Numbered from the stretch's first letter, positions 45,757-55,155 are shown. The stretch: 64,000 nt of DNA from Staphylococcus pragensis (GCF_004785665.1 NZ_SRPJ01000001.1:62001-126000); one strand, 5' to 3'. Notes: generated by a model not told the origin, from the sequence alone. Translations and numbers: made by a program.

Positions 45757-46056
45757 TAAAATTAATGTTAAAACATGCAAAAATGGGTAGACATATGAGA
45801 GTATAGAATAGAAAGATGCTAAATGAGTAAGAGTCTGTAGACGTCCTTGACTATTATGCAATCATAGTTTTAAATGATAAGTTGTAACTTTTCATTTAAA
45901 AGCGTTACATTCAACTATTTATAATTAATATATGATAAAATAAAAGTAATACATTTTTTCGGGGGTGTCGCAATGGGAAGGTCTTAACATGTGAACATAT
46001 TGTTATAAAGAAAAACGCAATAAATCCGTGTTACCCATATGGGACACATAATATTT
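45757..46056 (+). other. Leader region with a 4-codon reading frame and a palindrome
   Basis: The 385-base gap holds no full gene. GGGGGTG with ATG 45973 opens a frame of only four codons, MGRS, stop at 45985-45987. GTGTTACCCATATGGGACAC (46028-46047) is a palindrome around CCCATATGGG. TTACAT at 45905 may be a -35. The arrangement suggests a regulated leader for the transporter gene at 46087. Confidence 0.35.
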
Positions 46057-46086
46057 GGAGGTGAATCCCTAGAAATAGGGAATTAA
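46057..46086 (+). promoter_or_regulatory. Shine-Dalgarno separated from its start codon by a GAAA-tetraloop hairpin
   Basis: GGAGGTG (46057-46063) is the only strong ribosome site, but it lies 23 bases before the TTG at 46087. Between them TCCCTA-GAAA-TAGGGA (46066-46081) forms a perfect 6-bp hairpin with a GNRA loop. When folded, only seven unpaired bases remain between site and start, the ideal spacing. A second weak site (TAGGGA) is buried in the stem. Confidence 0.6.
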
Positions 46087-47469
46087 TTGGATACAGTGAC
46101 CATAATAAACTTAGTAATATTCTTTTTATTAATTGCTTTAACTACAGTATTCGTAGGTTCAGAATTCGCGTTAGTAAAAGTTCGTTCTACAAGAATTGAA
46201 CAATTGGCTGATGAAGGAAACGGTAGTGCTAAGATTGTTAAGAAAATGATTGCAAACTTAGATTATTACTTATCAGCTTGTCAGTTAGGTATTACGGTAA
46301 CTTCTTTAGGATTAGGTTGGTTAGGTGAACCAACATTTGAAAAGTTGTTACATCCTATCTTTGATTTACTTCATTTACCTGATGCCTTAACAACAACAAT
46401 TTCATTCATTATTTCATTCATTGCTGTAACATATTTACATGTAGTTCTAGGTGAATTAGCACCTAAATCTATAGCAATTCAACATACAGAGAAATTAGCA
46501 TTAACATATGCTAGACCACTATACTATTTCGGAAATATCATGAAACCATTAATCTGGTTAATGAATGGTTCTGCGCGTGTCATTATTAGAATGATTGGTG
46601 TAGATCCAGATGCTCAAACTGATGCGATGTCAGAAGAAGAGATTAAGATTATTATCAACAATAGTTATAATGGTGGAGAAATTAACCAAACTGAGCTTAA
46701 CTATATGCAAAATATCTTTTCATTCGATGAAAGACATGCGAAAGATATCATGGTGCCACGTACTCAAATGGTTACATTAAACGAACCTTTCAATGTGGAT
46801 GAATTACTCGAAACAATCAAAGAACATCAATTTACACGTTATCCAATCACTGAAGATGGTGACAAAGACCACATTAAAGGATTTATTAACGTCAAGGAAT
46901 TCTTAACTGAATACGCATCAGGTAAGCCAATTAAAATTGCTAATTATATTCATGACTTACCAATGATATCTGAAACAACGCGTATCAGTGATGCTTTAGT
47001 GAGAATGCAACGTGAGCATGTTCATATTAGTTTAATTATTGATGAATATGGTGGTACTGCTGGTATTTTAACGATGGAAGATATTCTAGAAGAAATTGTT
47101 GGTGAAATCAGAGATGAGTTTGACGATGATGAAGTGAACGATATCGTTAAACTTGAAGATGATACGTATCAAATTAATGGACGTGTTCTTTTAGATGATT
47201 TAAACGAACAATTTGGTATTGAATTCGAAGATTCAGAAGATATCGATACGATTGGTGGTTGGCTACAAGCTCATAACACTAATTTACAAGTAAATGATCA
47301 TATTGATACTAACTACGATCGTTGGATTATCTCTGAAATGGATAATCATCAATTAGTTTGGGTTATTTTAAAATATCAATTTCTTGAAACTAGACCAACG
47401 ATTGATGATGAAGACGATGAAGATAACCAAGACCATAAACATAAGCATAAACAAGATGCTGATGAATAA
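46087..47469 (+). CDS. CNNM/CorC-type membrane transporter with CBS domains (hemolysin-C family)
   Basis: The 460-residue protein has a DUF21/CNNM membrane domain (1-190, four helices), a CBS pair (about 210-335, DIMVPRTQMV and IIDEYGGTAGILTMEDILEEIVGEI) and a CorC/HlyC domain (345-430). The tail is acidic and His/Lys-rich (DHKHKHKQD). The family exports magnesium; its S. aureus member is MpfA. Translation begins at TTG 46087; an in-frame ATG near this point is absent and the N-terminal helix starts at once. See the hairpin at 46066-46081. Confidence 0.87.
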   Translation: MDTVTIINLVIFFLLIALTTVFVGSEFALVKVRSTRIEQLADEGNGSAKIVKKMIANLDYYLSACQLGITVTSLGLGWLGEPTFEKLLHPIFDLLHLPDALTTTISFIISFIAVTYLHVVLGELAPKSIAIQHTEKLALTYARPLYYFGNIMKPLIWLMNGSARVIIRMIGVDPDAQTDAMSEEEIKIIINNSYNGGEINQTELNYMQNIFSFDERHAKDIMVPRTQMVTLNEPFNVDELLETIKEHQFTRYPITEDGDKDHIKGFINVKEFLTEYASGKPIKIANYIHDLPMISETTRISDALVRMQREHVHISLIIDEYGGTAGILTMEDILEEIVGEIRDEFDDDEVNDIVKLEDDTYQINGRVLLDDLNEQFGIEFEDSEDIDTIGGWLQAHNTNLQVNDHIDTNYDRWIISEMDNHQLVWVILKYQFLETRPTIDDEDDEDNQDHKHKHKQDADE

Positions 47470-47476
47470 AATAACT

Positions 47477-47514
47477 GACACTTGGGTACTGAAACCTAAG
47501 TGTCTTTATTTTTA
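47477..47514 (+). terminator. Intrinsic terminator
   Basis: GACACTTGGGT and ACCTAAGTGTC form an 11-bp stem with one G-T pair, then TTTATTTTTAT. Confidence 0.85.
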
Positions 47515-47571
47515 TACATATTCAACGTAAAGTTATAATAATTTTAATAATGATATAAAGGAGAGTAAATC

Positions 47572-48411
47572 ATGGTTAACGATACTCAAATATTAGATAA
47601 TGGCTATCCTATGCCCAAAGTAGGCTTAGGTGTTTATAAAGTTACAGAAGAAGAAATGGAAACAGCAATTCAAGCTGCGATAGAAGATGGTTACCGTGCA
47701 TTTGATACAGCTTATTTCTATGGAAATGAACAAGCGTTAGGGAAAGCACTTAAGAATAGTGGCGTGCCACGTGAGGATTTATTTATTACATCTAAATTAT
47801 GGAATGATTATCAAGGTTATGAAAGTACATTAGACTATTTTAATAAGTCATTAGAGAACTTAGGTGTTGATTATTTAGACTTGTATTTAATTCATTGGCC
47901 ATGTGAAGAAGATGATTTATATATTAAATCTTACAAAGCCTTAGAAAAGTTATATGAAGAAGGCAAGGTAAAAGCAATTGGCGTTTGTAATTTTAAAGAA
48001 CATCACTTGGAAAAATTAATGGCTGCGACTAGTATTGTGCCTCATATTAATCAAATCGAAGTACATCCTTATTTTAATCAACAAGACCTTCAAGATTACT
48101 GTGATAAACATGACATTGTAGTTACAGCTTGGATGCCATTAATGCGTAATCGAGGTTTGTTTGATAATCCAGTTATTACTAAGTTAGCAGAACAATATGA
48201 TAAAACGCCTGCACAAATTATATTGAGATGGCATTTAGCGCATAATCGTATCGTGATTCCAAAATCTAAGACACCTTCACGCATTCGTGAAAATCATGAT
48301 ATCTTTGATTTTAATTTAGAATTGACTGAAATTGCAGAAATAGATAGTTTAAATAAAAATGCACGCCAAGGTAAAGACCCTGATGATGTCAATATTGGGG
48401 ATTTGAAATAA
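47572..48411 (+). CDS. Aldo-keto reductase
   Basis: The 279-residue enzyme has the full catalytic tetrad: Asp and Tyr in DTAYFYGNE, Lys in SKLW, His in LIHWP. NADPH-binding IPKSKTPSRIREN lies near the end. It reduces carbonyl compounds such as methylglyoxal or aldehydes, the true substrate being unknown. AAAGGAGAG precedes the ATG. Confidence 0.9.
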   Translation: MVNDTQILDNGYPMPKVGLGVYKVTEEEMETAIQAAIEDGYRAFDTAYFYGNEQALGKALKNSGVPREDLFITSKLWNDYQGYESTLDYFNKSLENLGVDYLDLYLIHWPCEEDDLYIKSYKALEKLYEEGKVKAIGVCNFKEHHLEKLMAATSIVPHINQIEVHPYFNQQDLQDYCDKHDIVVTAWMPLMRNRGLFDNPVITKLAEQYDKTPAQIILRWHLAHNRIVIPKSKTPSRIRENHDIFDFNLELTEIAEIDSLNKNARQGKDPDDVNIGDLK

Positions 48412-48563
48412 TATTTTCCATTCAAACCTATTAGTTAGAAATACATTTTTGTTGATTTAATACAATTTTTATTTTTTCTTTGTTAATTACATAGTTTTAG
48501 GTAGAATATTTATTAATTTTATTGATAAAATAATATTAAGAATGTAGAAAAGGATGTAATTGG

Positions 48564-49562
48564 ATGAAAATCAGAGTCATTGTGCCTTGCTTTAATGAAG
48601 GTGAAGTTGTAGCGAAGACCTACGACAAATTGACTGAAATTTTGATGGAAGATAGTGTGGTCAAAGATTATAGCTATGACCTATTATTTATTGATGATGG
48701 AAGTAAAGATGATACCATTGATCACATCCAAAACTTAGCAGCTGTAGATAATCATGTTAAGTATATTTCTTTCAGTCGAAATTTTGGGAAAGAATCAGCA
48801 ATGATTGCTGGTTTTCAGCATAGTGTAGATTTTGATGCTGTAGTAATGATAGATGGAGATTTACAACATCCTCCAGAATTTATCCCTAAAATGATTGATG
48901 GCTATTTAGAAGGATATGACCAAGTGATAGCACAACGTGACCGTACGGGTGAGAATTTTGCGAGAAAATCAATGACAAAACTATACTATAAATTGATTAA
49001 TAGCTTTGTAGAGGATATTAAATTTATTGATGGTGTCGGTGACTTTAGATTATTAAGTCAACGAGCTGTAAAATCAATGGCTTCTTTAAAAGAGTATAAT
49101 CGCTTTTCAAAGGGACTATTTGAATGGATAGGCTATAATACTAAAATCTTTACTTATAAAAACGTCGAACGTGAAGTAGGCCAATCGAAATGGACATTTA
49201 CCAAATTATTAAATTACGGTATCGATGGCTTAATTTCTTTCAATAACAAACCTTTAAGAGCAATGATTTATCTTGGGATGTTTGTATTTGGTTTAAGTAT
49301 TGTATATATTCTTTATTTATTAATAGGTATTATGGTGAATGGAATTAATAATCCAGGATACTTTACAACAATTGCTGCAGTGTTATTGCTAGGCGGTATT
49401 CAATTGATTTCAATAGGCGTCGTAGGCGAATACATTGGCCGTATTTACTATGAAGTGAAGGAACGACCTAAATATATCGTTCAAGCTTCTAATTTGAAAC
49501 AAACGCTTGAAAATGATGGCGTCTCACAACAGCAAGAGCACGAAAAAGAAAATGTTTATTAA
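48564..49562 (+). CDS. csbB: CsbB-like GT2 glycosyltransferase
   Basis: The 332-residue protein has a GT-A domain (1-220) with DDGSKDD and DGDLQHPPE, a QSKWTF motif, and two C-terminal membrane helices (about 230-305). This is the DPM1/GtrB layout, which loads a sugar onto undecaprenyl phosphate for transfer outside. In Firmicutes CsbB acts with YfhO to add GlcNAc to lipoteichoic acid. AAAAGGATG gives the ribosome site. The csbB name is by similarity. Confidence 0.82.
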   Translation: MKIRVIVPCFNEGEVVAKTYDKLTEILMEDSVVKDYSYDLLFIDDGSKDDTIDHIQNLAAVDNHVKYISFSRNFGKESAMIAGFQHSVDFDAVVMIDGDLQHPPEFIPKMIDGYLEGYDQVIAQRDRTGENFARKSMTKLYYKLINSFVEDIKFIDGVGDFRLLSQRAVKSMASLKEYNRFSKGLFEWIGYNTKIFTYKNVEREVGQSKWTFTKLLNYGIDGLISFNNKPLRAMIYLGMFVFGLSIVYILYLLIGIMVNGINNPGYFTTIAAVLLLGGIQLISIGVVGEYIGRIYYEVKERPKYIVQASNLKQTLENDGVSQQQEHEKENVY

Positions 49563-49571
49563 TATTTAATA

Positions 49572-49616
49572 TAAAAATGCTTGAAGAACATATTGAGTTG
49601 TCTTCAAGCATTTTTA
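49572..49616. terminator. Bidirectional terminator overlapping a stop codon
   Basis: TAAAAATGCTTGAAGA and TCTTCAAGCATTTTTA form a perfect 16-bp stem. Its last three bases (49614-49616) are the stop codon of the minus-strand membrane protein gene. Confidence 0.92.
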
Positions 49617-50228
49617 CATTTGTTTAGATATATTGTGTTGAGGTTGTATTGATTTCAACTGCCATAGAATATATATAGCAAATAACACGTAAATAATTAC
49701 AAATACGTACCAAAAAGGTGTTAAAAGTGTAAGTAATACAATTGAAATAATAATAATAACGTGACCTATCATAAATGGATATTTAATTTTTCTCAGTAAT
49801 TTAGTACGTTGAAGCTCACTTGCATTAAAAGTAGCAGAGAAAATGATTACAGCCCCTATAATAAAAATTGTTGGTGCAAGATAGGGAACTGACATGTATA
49901 GAGAATGATCACTTGTTCCAAATGTTATAAATAAGGAACAACTAATAATAATTGCAAATATAAGTGCAATAGTTTTATATTCTTTAATGATAAAAGTAAA
50001 GCCTTTCATTTTTAAATAGTATTGGAGTCCTATCCAACATAAGAAAAACACAATTGAACATAATGTTATAAAATTAAACTTTTCAATGACAATAATATTA
50101 ATAAAAGCGTTAATAGTAATAGCAATTAAAACGGAGCTAAACTTAAGTTGTTTAAAACGATGTCGATATAAGTCGAAACCGAAAATGCCAAGCACAATGG
50201 CAATATTAATTAATACATAAATAATCAT
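49614..50228 (-). CDS. Multi-pass membrane protein of unknown function
   Basis: The 204-residue product has about six hydrophobic helices and few polar residues; the C-terminus is short and cationic. AGGAG precedes the ATG. I see no known motif and no partner gene; it stands alone between csbB and queE. Confidence 0.72.
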   Translation of the reverse strand: MIIYVLINIAIVLGIFGFDLYRHRFKQLKFSSVLIAITINAFINIIVIEKFNFITLCSIVFFLCWIGLQYYLKMKGFTFIIKEYKTIALIFAIIISCSLFITFGTSDHSLYMSVPYLAPTIFIIGAVIIFSATFNASELQRTKLLRKIKYPFMIGHVIIIISIVLLTLLTPFWYVFVIIYVLFAIYILWQLKSIQPQHNISKQM

Positions 50229-50331
50229 GTTGTACTCCTATCACACATAGTTCATTAGAATATTATAGCAATTTAAACAAACTTAATCATTTCAAAACAC
50301 TCAATAAATAATTACTTACTATAATACTATA

Positions 50332-51048
50332 TTAAACGCCTTTTTTATTACTCCATAGTAACGTGTGTAGTTGTGGTAAAACATATACATGGTTCATATC
50401 ATTGCTTTGCATGACCGTATCAACTAATGATTCATAACGTTCTAACAATTTTTCAGTATGATTTGCGACATTATCATCTAAGTATGGGTTACCTACTTGT
50501 AAATAGAATGGAATCGTAGGGTAGCGGTGATGAATCATTTTCGCAAAGTCGTAATCTTTATCATCGAAAATGACAACTTTTAAATTTAACGATTCATGGA
50601 CACATTGTTCAATCACGCTATCTAGAATATCTAGATTAGGCGTCATATTAGAACTAGGTGGCTTTGGACTGATCGTTAAATCATCAATTTGAGTCATCCA
50701 TGGCTGGAACTTACTGCCTTGTGTTTCTAAAGCAGTATAAATATTTTTCTCTTCAAATAAATCAACTAAATCTTGAATACCTTTAATGAGTGCTGGGTTA
50801 CCACCTGAAATAGTGACATGATCAAAGTGGTCGCCCCCAACTTCACGTAATTGATGATAAATTTCTTCAGCAGTCATCAATTGGATGTCTTCTTTAGCGC
50901 TGCCATCCCATGTGAAAGCTGAATCACACCAACTACAACGATAATCACATCCTGCCGTGCGCACGAACATTGTTTTGCGTCCAATTACACGCCCCTCACC
51001 TTGAATAGTAGGACCAAAAATTTCTAATACTGGAATTTTAGCTGCCAT
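50332..51048 (-). CDS. queE: QueE, 7-carboxy-7-deazaguanine synthase
   Basis: The 238-residue radical-SAM enzyme has the CX3CX2C cluster motif (CDYRCSWC, residues about 34-41), the N-terminal GPTIQGEGRVIGRKTMFVR and SGGNPAL. It makes the 7-deazaguanine ring from the QueD product. It overlaps queD by one base and is last in the queCDE operon. This is the diverged Gram-positive type. Confidence 0.92.
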   Translation of the reverse strand: MAAKIPVLEIFGPTIQGEGRVIGRKTMFVRTAGCDYRCSWCDSAFTWDGSAKEDIQLMTAEEIYHQLREVGGDHFDHVTISGGNPALIKGIQDLVDLFEEKNIYTALETQGSKFQPWMTQIDDLTISPKPPSSNMTPNLDILDSVIEQCVHESLNLKVVIFDDKDYDFAKMIHHRYPTIPFYLQVGNPYLDDNVANHTEKLLERYESLVDTVMQSNDMNHVYVLPQLHTLLWSNKKGV

Positions 51049-51467
51049 TATTTAAACTCCTTAGGACGATAGACAACGTAACTAGATGGCGTTTCGCGTA
51101 AATATACTTGAACGCAATGTGGTTGATTATCGTAAGTTTGTAAATGTGTCTCAATAATTTCATAAATCGTTTGTGCTACGATTTCAGTTGAAGGACTTTT
51201 ACCTTTAAATTGAGGTAAATCATTTAATAAATAATGATCGAATTGGTCATGAATCAGTTTTTTTAAATCACTAAAATTAATTAAAAAACCGTTATGATCT
51301 AGTGTATCGCCAGCAATTGTTAAATTAACGAAGTATGTATGGCCATGGGTTCTCATACATTTGCCAGCATCTTCGCTTGGAATGTAATGCGCAGCTGAAA
51401 AATTAAAGTCTTTGTTTAATTCAAAACTGTAAGGATGATTTACTGTTGGATAAATTTGTTGAAACAT
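51048..51467 (-). CDS. queD: QueD, 6-carboxytetrahydropterin synthase
   Basis: The 139-residue enzyme has the zinc ligands of the PTPS family (His in FSAAHYIP and the HGHTYF pair), catalytic Cys in GKCMRTHGH, and the PSSYVVYRP end. It turns dihydroneopterin triphosphate into 6-carboxytetrahydropterin for queuosine synthesis. It starts one base after the queC stop, with GGAGTG as ribosome site. Confidence 0.92.
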   Translation of the reverse strand: MFQQIYPTVNHPYSFELNKDFNFSAAHYIPSEDAGKCMRTHGHTYFVNLTIAGDTLDHNGFLINFSDLKKLIHDQFDHYLLNDLPQFKGKSPSTEIVAQTIYEIIETHLQTYDNQPHCVQVYLRETPSSYVVYRPKEFK

Positions 51468-51468
51468 G

Positions 51469-52140
51469 TTAATTCACTCCTTTAGTTTCTAAATATTGTT
51501 CAAGACCACGTTGACGTAGTTTGCAAGCTGGGCATTCCCCACAACCATCGCCAACAATGCCGTTATAACAAGTTATTGTGTTATAACGAATATAATCTAG
51601 CACGCCTAATTCATCGCTAAGTTCCCACGTTTGTGCTTTATCTAACCACATTAACGGTGTATGAATGACGAAATCTTTATCCATTGAAAGACTTAACGTT
51701 ACATTCATAGATTTAATGAAGCTATCACGACAGTCAGGGTAACCAGAGAAATCCGTTTCACATACGCCCGTGATAATATGTTTAGCATTTAGTTGATAGG
51801 CAAGCGCGCCAGCAAATGATAGGAATAACAAATTACGCGCAGGCACGAAAGTATTTGGAATGCCATCTTCGCCAGTTTCAATGTCCATATCATGCTGTGT
51901 TAAAGCGTTGGGAGTTAATTGAGACAATAATGACATATCAAGAATGTGATGTTTTAAGCCTTGTTCCTGTGCGATTTGTTTTGCGACTTCTATCTCCGTA
52001 TCGTGACGTTGCCCGTAATTAAATGTCACTAATTCTACATCTTTAAAATGCTTTTTAGCGTAAAATAAACAAGTTGTGCTATCTTGGCCTCCGCTAAATA
52101 CTACAATTGCTTTATCTTTATTTAAGGTTTGTTGCGTCAT
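51469..52140 (-). CDS. queC: QueC, 7-cyano-7-deazaguanine synthase
   Basis: The 223-residue enzyme has the PP-loop [13 protein letters not shown] (residues about 12-24), and a C-terminal zinc site ([16 protein letters not shown]). It uses ATP and ammonia to make preQ0. AAAAGGAG precedes the ATG. It is first in the operon and lies behind a preQ1-I riboswitch and terminator, so queuosine precursor supply is feedback-controlled. Confidence 0.94.
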   Translation of the reverse strand: MTQQTLNKDKAIVVFSGGQDSTTCLFYAKKHFKDVELVTFNYGQRHDTEIEVAKQIAQEQGLKHHILDMSLLSQLTPNALTQHDMDIETGEDGIPNTFVPARNLLFLSFAGALAYQLNAKHIITGVCETDFSGYPDCRDSFIKSMNVTLSLSMDKDFVIHTPLMWLDKAQTWELSDELGVLDYIRYNTITCYNGIVGDGCGECPACKLRQRGLEQYLETKGVN

Positions 52141-52213
52141 AATTATTCTCCTTTTGAAAAGATGATTAATATTGGATTGCCGATAAATAACCTAGCCATC
52201 TTTTTAAGGCAAA

Positions 52214-52246
52214 GAAAAAAGCCTATCTCTATAAAAAAGATAGACT
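52214..52246 (-). terminator. Regulated terminator in the queC leader
   Basis: On the minus strand AGTCTATCT pairs with AGATAGGCT (one T-G) and is followed by TTTTTT. It lies about 70 bases downstream of the preQ1 aptamer and is the likely expression platform. Confidence 0.8.
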
Positions 52247-52314
52247 TTTGAAATATTAAAAATAAGTTAGTGTATCTACTTATTATGTTTAAAAGGAAAT
52301 ATTTCTTTAAGTGT

Positions 52315-52351
52315 CTAGTTTTTTATAGAGGGTTTCAGCTAGGAACCTCTG
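52315..52351 (-). promoter_or_regulatory. preQ1-I riboswitch aptamer
   Basis: On the minus strand the stem AGAGG/CCTCT encloses the conserved TTCCTAGC loop, and the A-rich tail ATAAAAAACTAG can pair back to CTAG in the loop to form the H-type pseudoknot of the class I preQ1 aptamer. It precedes queC, whose pathway makes preQ1. Confidence 0.93.
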
Positions 52352-52437
52352 TCGATTCATTTTTAGTACGCTAGTTAGATTAATATAATCAATCAGTAAA
52401 ATCAAGTAATATTTCTAAATGTGGATAAGGTAAGCCC

Positions 52438-52467
52438 TTACATTTTCGTGATAAGAGAATTTATAAT
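52438..52467 (+). promoter_or_regulatory. Promoter of the pab operon
   Basis: TTACAT (52438-52443) and TATAAT (52462-52467) are 18 bases apart (17 to an overlapping TTATAA), about 45 bases before the pabA start. Confidence 0.6.
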
Positions 52468-52509
52468 AAAATTGAAGAATATATTTGTTGGAAAGTTGGA
52501 GTAATCTCA

Positions 52510-53103
52510 ATGATAGTAGTAATAGATAATAAAGATTCATTTACATATAATTTAATTGATTACATTAAAACTGAAACGACGCTGTCACTTCAAGTTTACG
52601 AAGTAGATGATGTGTCGATGGATAAGTTGTCCCAATTACATATTGATGCCATAGTAATCTCACCAGGTCCAGGTAAACCGAGTGATTATCCTATTTTAAA
52701 AGAAATCATGCAACATTATGAAGGTGAAATTCCTATTTTAGGAGTATGTTTAGGCTTTCAATTTATATTTGAATACTATGGGGGCCGTATTATTCATGGC
52801 ATGAAACCAATCCATGGTCACACGACGCGTTTGGGTCATTCAGGAACTGGTATATTTAAAGACTTACCGCAACATTTTGAAGTGATGCGTTATCATTCGT
52901 TAATGGCTGATAAAGCAACATTGCCTTCTCAGTTACAGATAACGGCACATAATGAAGAAGGCATTCCGATGGCAATAGAGCATATTTCATTGCCTATTTT
53001 TGCAGTACAATATCATCCAGAATCTATTTTAAGCGAGTATGGACATGAACAATTGCGTCATTTTTTATCGAAAGTAGGGTTAGTTAATGAATATCACATT
53101 TAA
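52510..53103 (+). CDS. pabA: PabA, aminodeoxychorismate synthase glutamine amidotransferase
   Basis: The 197-residue class I amidotransferase has catalytic Cys in GVCLGFQ and the His/Glu pair in QYHPES. It supplies ammonia to PabB for p-aminobenzoate, hence folate. TrpG could look alike, but the neighbours are pabB and pabC, not tryptophan genes. It overlaps pabB by 17 bases. Confidence 0.93.
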   Translation: MIVVIDNKDSFTYNLIDYIKTETTLSLQVYEVDDVSMDKLSQLHIDAIVISPGPGKPSDYPILKEIMQHYEGEIPILGVCLGFQFIFEYYGGRIIHGMKPIHGHTTRLGHSGTGIFKDLPQHFEVMRYHSLMADKATLPSQLQITAHNEEGIPMAIEHISLPIFAVQYHPESILSEYGHEQLRHFLSKVGLVNEYHI

Positions 53104-54232
53104 TTATCGTTATTATATCAATCCAGATGACTATGAAACGCATCAATTAACCTTTAAAACTTATAAGAATAAATTATTAGCTACTTCTTTAAATGAAGTA
53201 GGAGATGTAGTTCGATTCGCGGAAAAGGAACAAAAAAATGGACGCTATGTAGCTGTTTATTTAACTTATGAAGCGGCAACTTATTTTAATAGTAAAATGG
53301 TCACGTATCCTATCGAGCATAACGGTTTAAATGCGGTAGCTTATAGTTTCGATGTTAACGATGCGCAAACGTCTTCAATAGAAAGTGCGTATAACTATGT
53401 ACCAAAACACAATTTTACTTTTCAAGAAAGTGATGAACAAATGCGCTCGAAAATACAACAAGTGCAAGCAGCCATTGTAGAAGGGGAGACCTATCAAGTT
53501 AATTACACGACGCGTTTAACGAGCGATATCCATTATCCAATTTCTGAATTATATACTTATTTAACTCAAACAAATAATGGGGGTTATACAGCTTTATTAG
53601 ATACGGAAGATGTTCAAGTCGCTTCTATTTCTCCAGAGCTCTTTTTCCAAAAAGGAGAATTCAATAGAGAAAATGATGTTATTGTGAGTAAGCCGATGAA
53701 AGGAACAATGCCACGAAGTGTGGATGAAGAAGAGGATGCGCTAAATTATAAAACGCTACAACATTCACTTAAGGACCGTGCAGAAAACGTGATGATTGTA
53801 GATTTATTGCGCAATGATATTTCAAGAATCTCTGAAACTGGCACGATTAAAGTTTATAAGCCATTTTTCATTGAAACCTATAAAACCGTATATCAAATGA
53901 CAAGTATGGTTACAGGCCATTTAGTTAATGACACATCTTTACACGATATTTTAAAGGCACTATTTCCTTGTGGTTCTATCACTGGTGCGCCGAAACTCAA
54001 TACTATGTCTTATATCAATTCGTTAGAAATTGGTCCGCGCTCTATTTATTGTGGGTCAATTGGATTGATGATACCCAATGATAAAATGATATTTAACATT
54101 CCTATTCGAACATTAGAATATCGACAAGACAAAGTCATTTATGGCGTAGGCGCAGGTATTACCATCGACTCTGTTCCGGAAAATGAAGTACAAGAGTTTC
54201 GTGATAAAACGAAGATATTGGAGATGTTATAA
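53087..54232 (+). CDS. pabB: PabB, aminodeoxychorismate synthase component I
   Basis: The 381-residue chorismate-binding enzyme has the core motifs KPMKGTMPR, VDLLRNDISRI and CGSITGAPK, and GVGAGITIDSVPENE at the end. At 381 residues it is shorter at the N-terminus than PabB or TrpE of other bacteria, as usual for this staphylococcal form. It overlaps pabA and its stop directly adjoins the pabC start. Confidence 0.92.
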   Translation: MNITFNYRYYINPDDYETHQLTFKTYKNKLLATSLNEVGDVVRFAEKEQKNGRYVAVYLTYEAATYFNSKMVTYPIEHNGLNAVAYSFDVNDAQTSSIESAYNYVPKHNFTFQESDEQMRSKIQQVQAAIVEGETYQVNYTTRLTSDIHYPISELYTYLTQTNNGGYTALLDTEDVQVASISPELFFQKGEFNRENDVIVSKPMKGTMPRSVDEEEDALNYKTLQHSLKDRAENVMIVDLLRNDISRISETGTIKVYKPFFIETYKTVYQMTSMVTGHLVNDTSLHDILKALFPCGSITGAPKLNTMSYINSLEIGPRSIYCGSIGLMIPNDKMIFNIPIRTLEYRQDKVIYGVGAGITIDSVPENEVQEFRDKTKILEML

Positions 54233-54841
54233 ATGAAATTATTTGAAACCATGCGCCTTGATAATGGCGAAATTCGAAGATTTCAATATCATACTGCCCG
54301 ATTAAAACAAGCCTGTGCGCGTTTAGGTTTTTCATTTTCAGAGTGGGAATGGGAACAATATACGGAAAAAATAAGATTAAGAAATGCAAAAGGACTATTT
54401 CGATTAAAAATAGAAATAGATAAAGAAGGCCAGTTATCACATATTATCAAGCCATTAATGACCAAAAATAAATTTACAGCTGAATTTAAAGAAAGTAATG
54501 CTACTTGTGCCAAAGCATATGTGATCAATAAAACAACCATGCGTCAACATCTCGAACATAGTCATCGAACGGACTTAGTCTTACTATATAGTGAAACAGG
54601 TAAAATCTTAGAATTTGATATCGGGAATATTATGATTGAAGAAGATGGTCATTATTATACACCAAGCTATGAGGAAGACTTTCTCTTAGGTTGCATGCGA
54701 CAAAGCTTAATTGATGAGCATAAATTGTTCATTAAAAATTATAATAAAGATGAATTAATTGAAAAACTACGGGCAAATAAGGTTCGAATCTATTTGCTAA
54801 ACAGTTTGCGAGAGGTTGCCGAGGTTTCTATTTATATATAA
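54233..54841 (+). CDS. pabC: PabC, aminodeoxychorismate lyase
   Basis: The 202-residue protein is a short class IV PLP enzyme: PLP-binding Lys100 in NKTTMR, and FDIGNIMI before the FLLGCMR motif. It releases pyruvate to give p-aminobenzoate. The ATG begins directly after the pabB stop. Length is shorter than the E. coli enzyme (about 270), but all key parts appear present. Confidence 0.87.
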   Translation: MKLFETMRLDNGEIRRFQYHTARLKQACARLGFSFSEWEWEQYTEKIRLRNAKGLFRLKIEIDKEGQLSHIIKPLMTKNKFTAEFKESNATCAKAYVINKTTMRQHLEHSHRTDLVLLYSETGKILEFDIGNIMIEEDGHYYTPSYEEDFLLGCMRQSLIDEHKLFIKNYNKDELIEKLRANKVRIYLLNSLREVAEVSIYI

Positions 54842-54844
54842 AAT

Positions 54845-55111
54845 GTGAATGGAAGATGGTCAAAAAGAAATCATAAAAATTCAAATAAAGTAATGGAGCG
54901 ACTTATGGTAATAGTATGGCTTGTAATCATCATTGTGTTAAATAGCTTGGGAAAATGGCAAGCAAATCGTTATTTACAACGAAATGCTGTAATTAAAGCA
55001 CGTCTTATAGCAACTATAGTAGTGGTATTACAGTGCCTATGTGTCTACTTTTTTATGAAATCACTTATTCCATATATCATTGAATTTTTAAATAGTTTTT
55101 ATCATCAGTAA
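54845..55111 (+). CDS. Small membrane protein at the end of the pab operon
   Basis: The 88-residue product (from GTG 54845) has a basic N-terminus and two membrane helices. ATG 54893 would give a 72-residue form beginning MERLMVIVWL; neither start has a good ribosome site, so the start is open. Its spacing of three bases after pabC suggests co-translation. No known family. Confidence 0.6.
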   Translation: MNGRWSKRNHKNSNKVMERLMVIVWLVIIIVLNSLGKWQANRYLQRNAVIKARLIATIVVVLQCLCVYFFMKSLIPYIIEFLNSFYHQ

Positions 55112-55155
55112 AATAGGACGGAAATAATAAAATATAGTAAGTATGAGGTGGAGTT

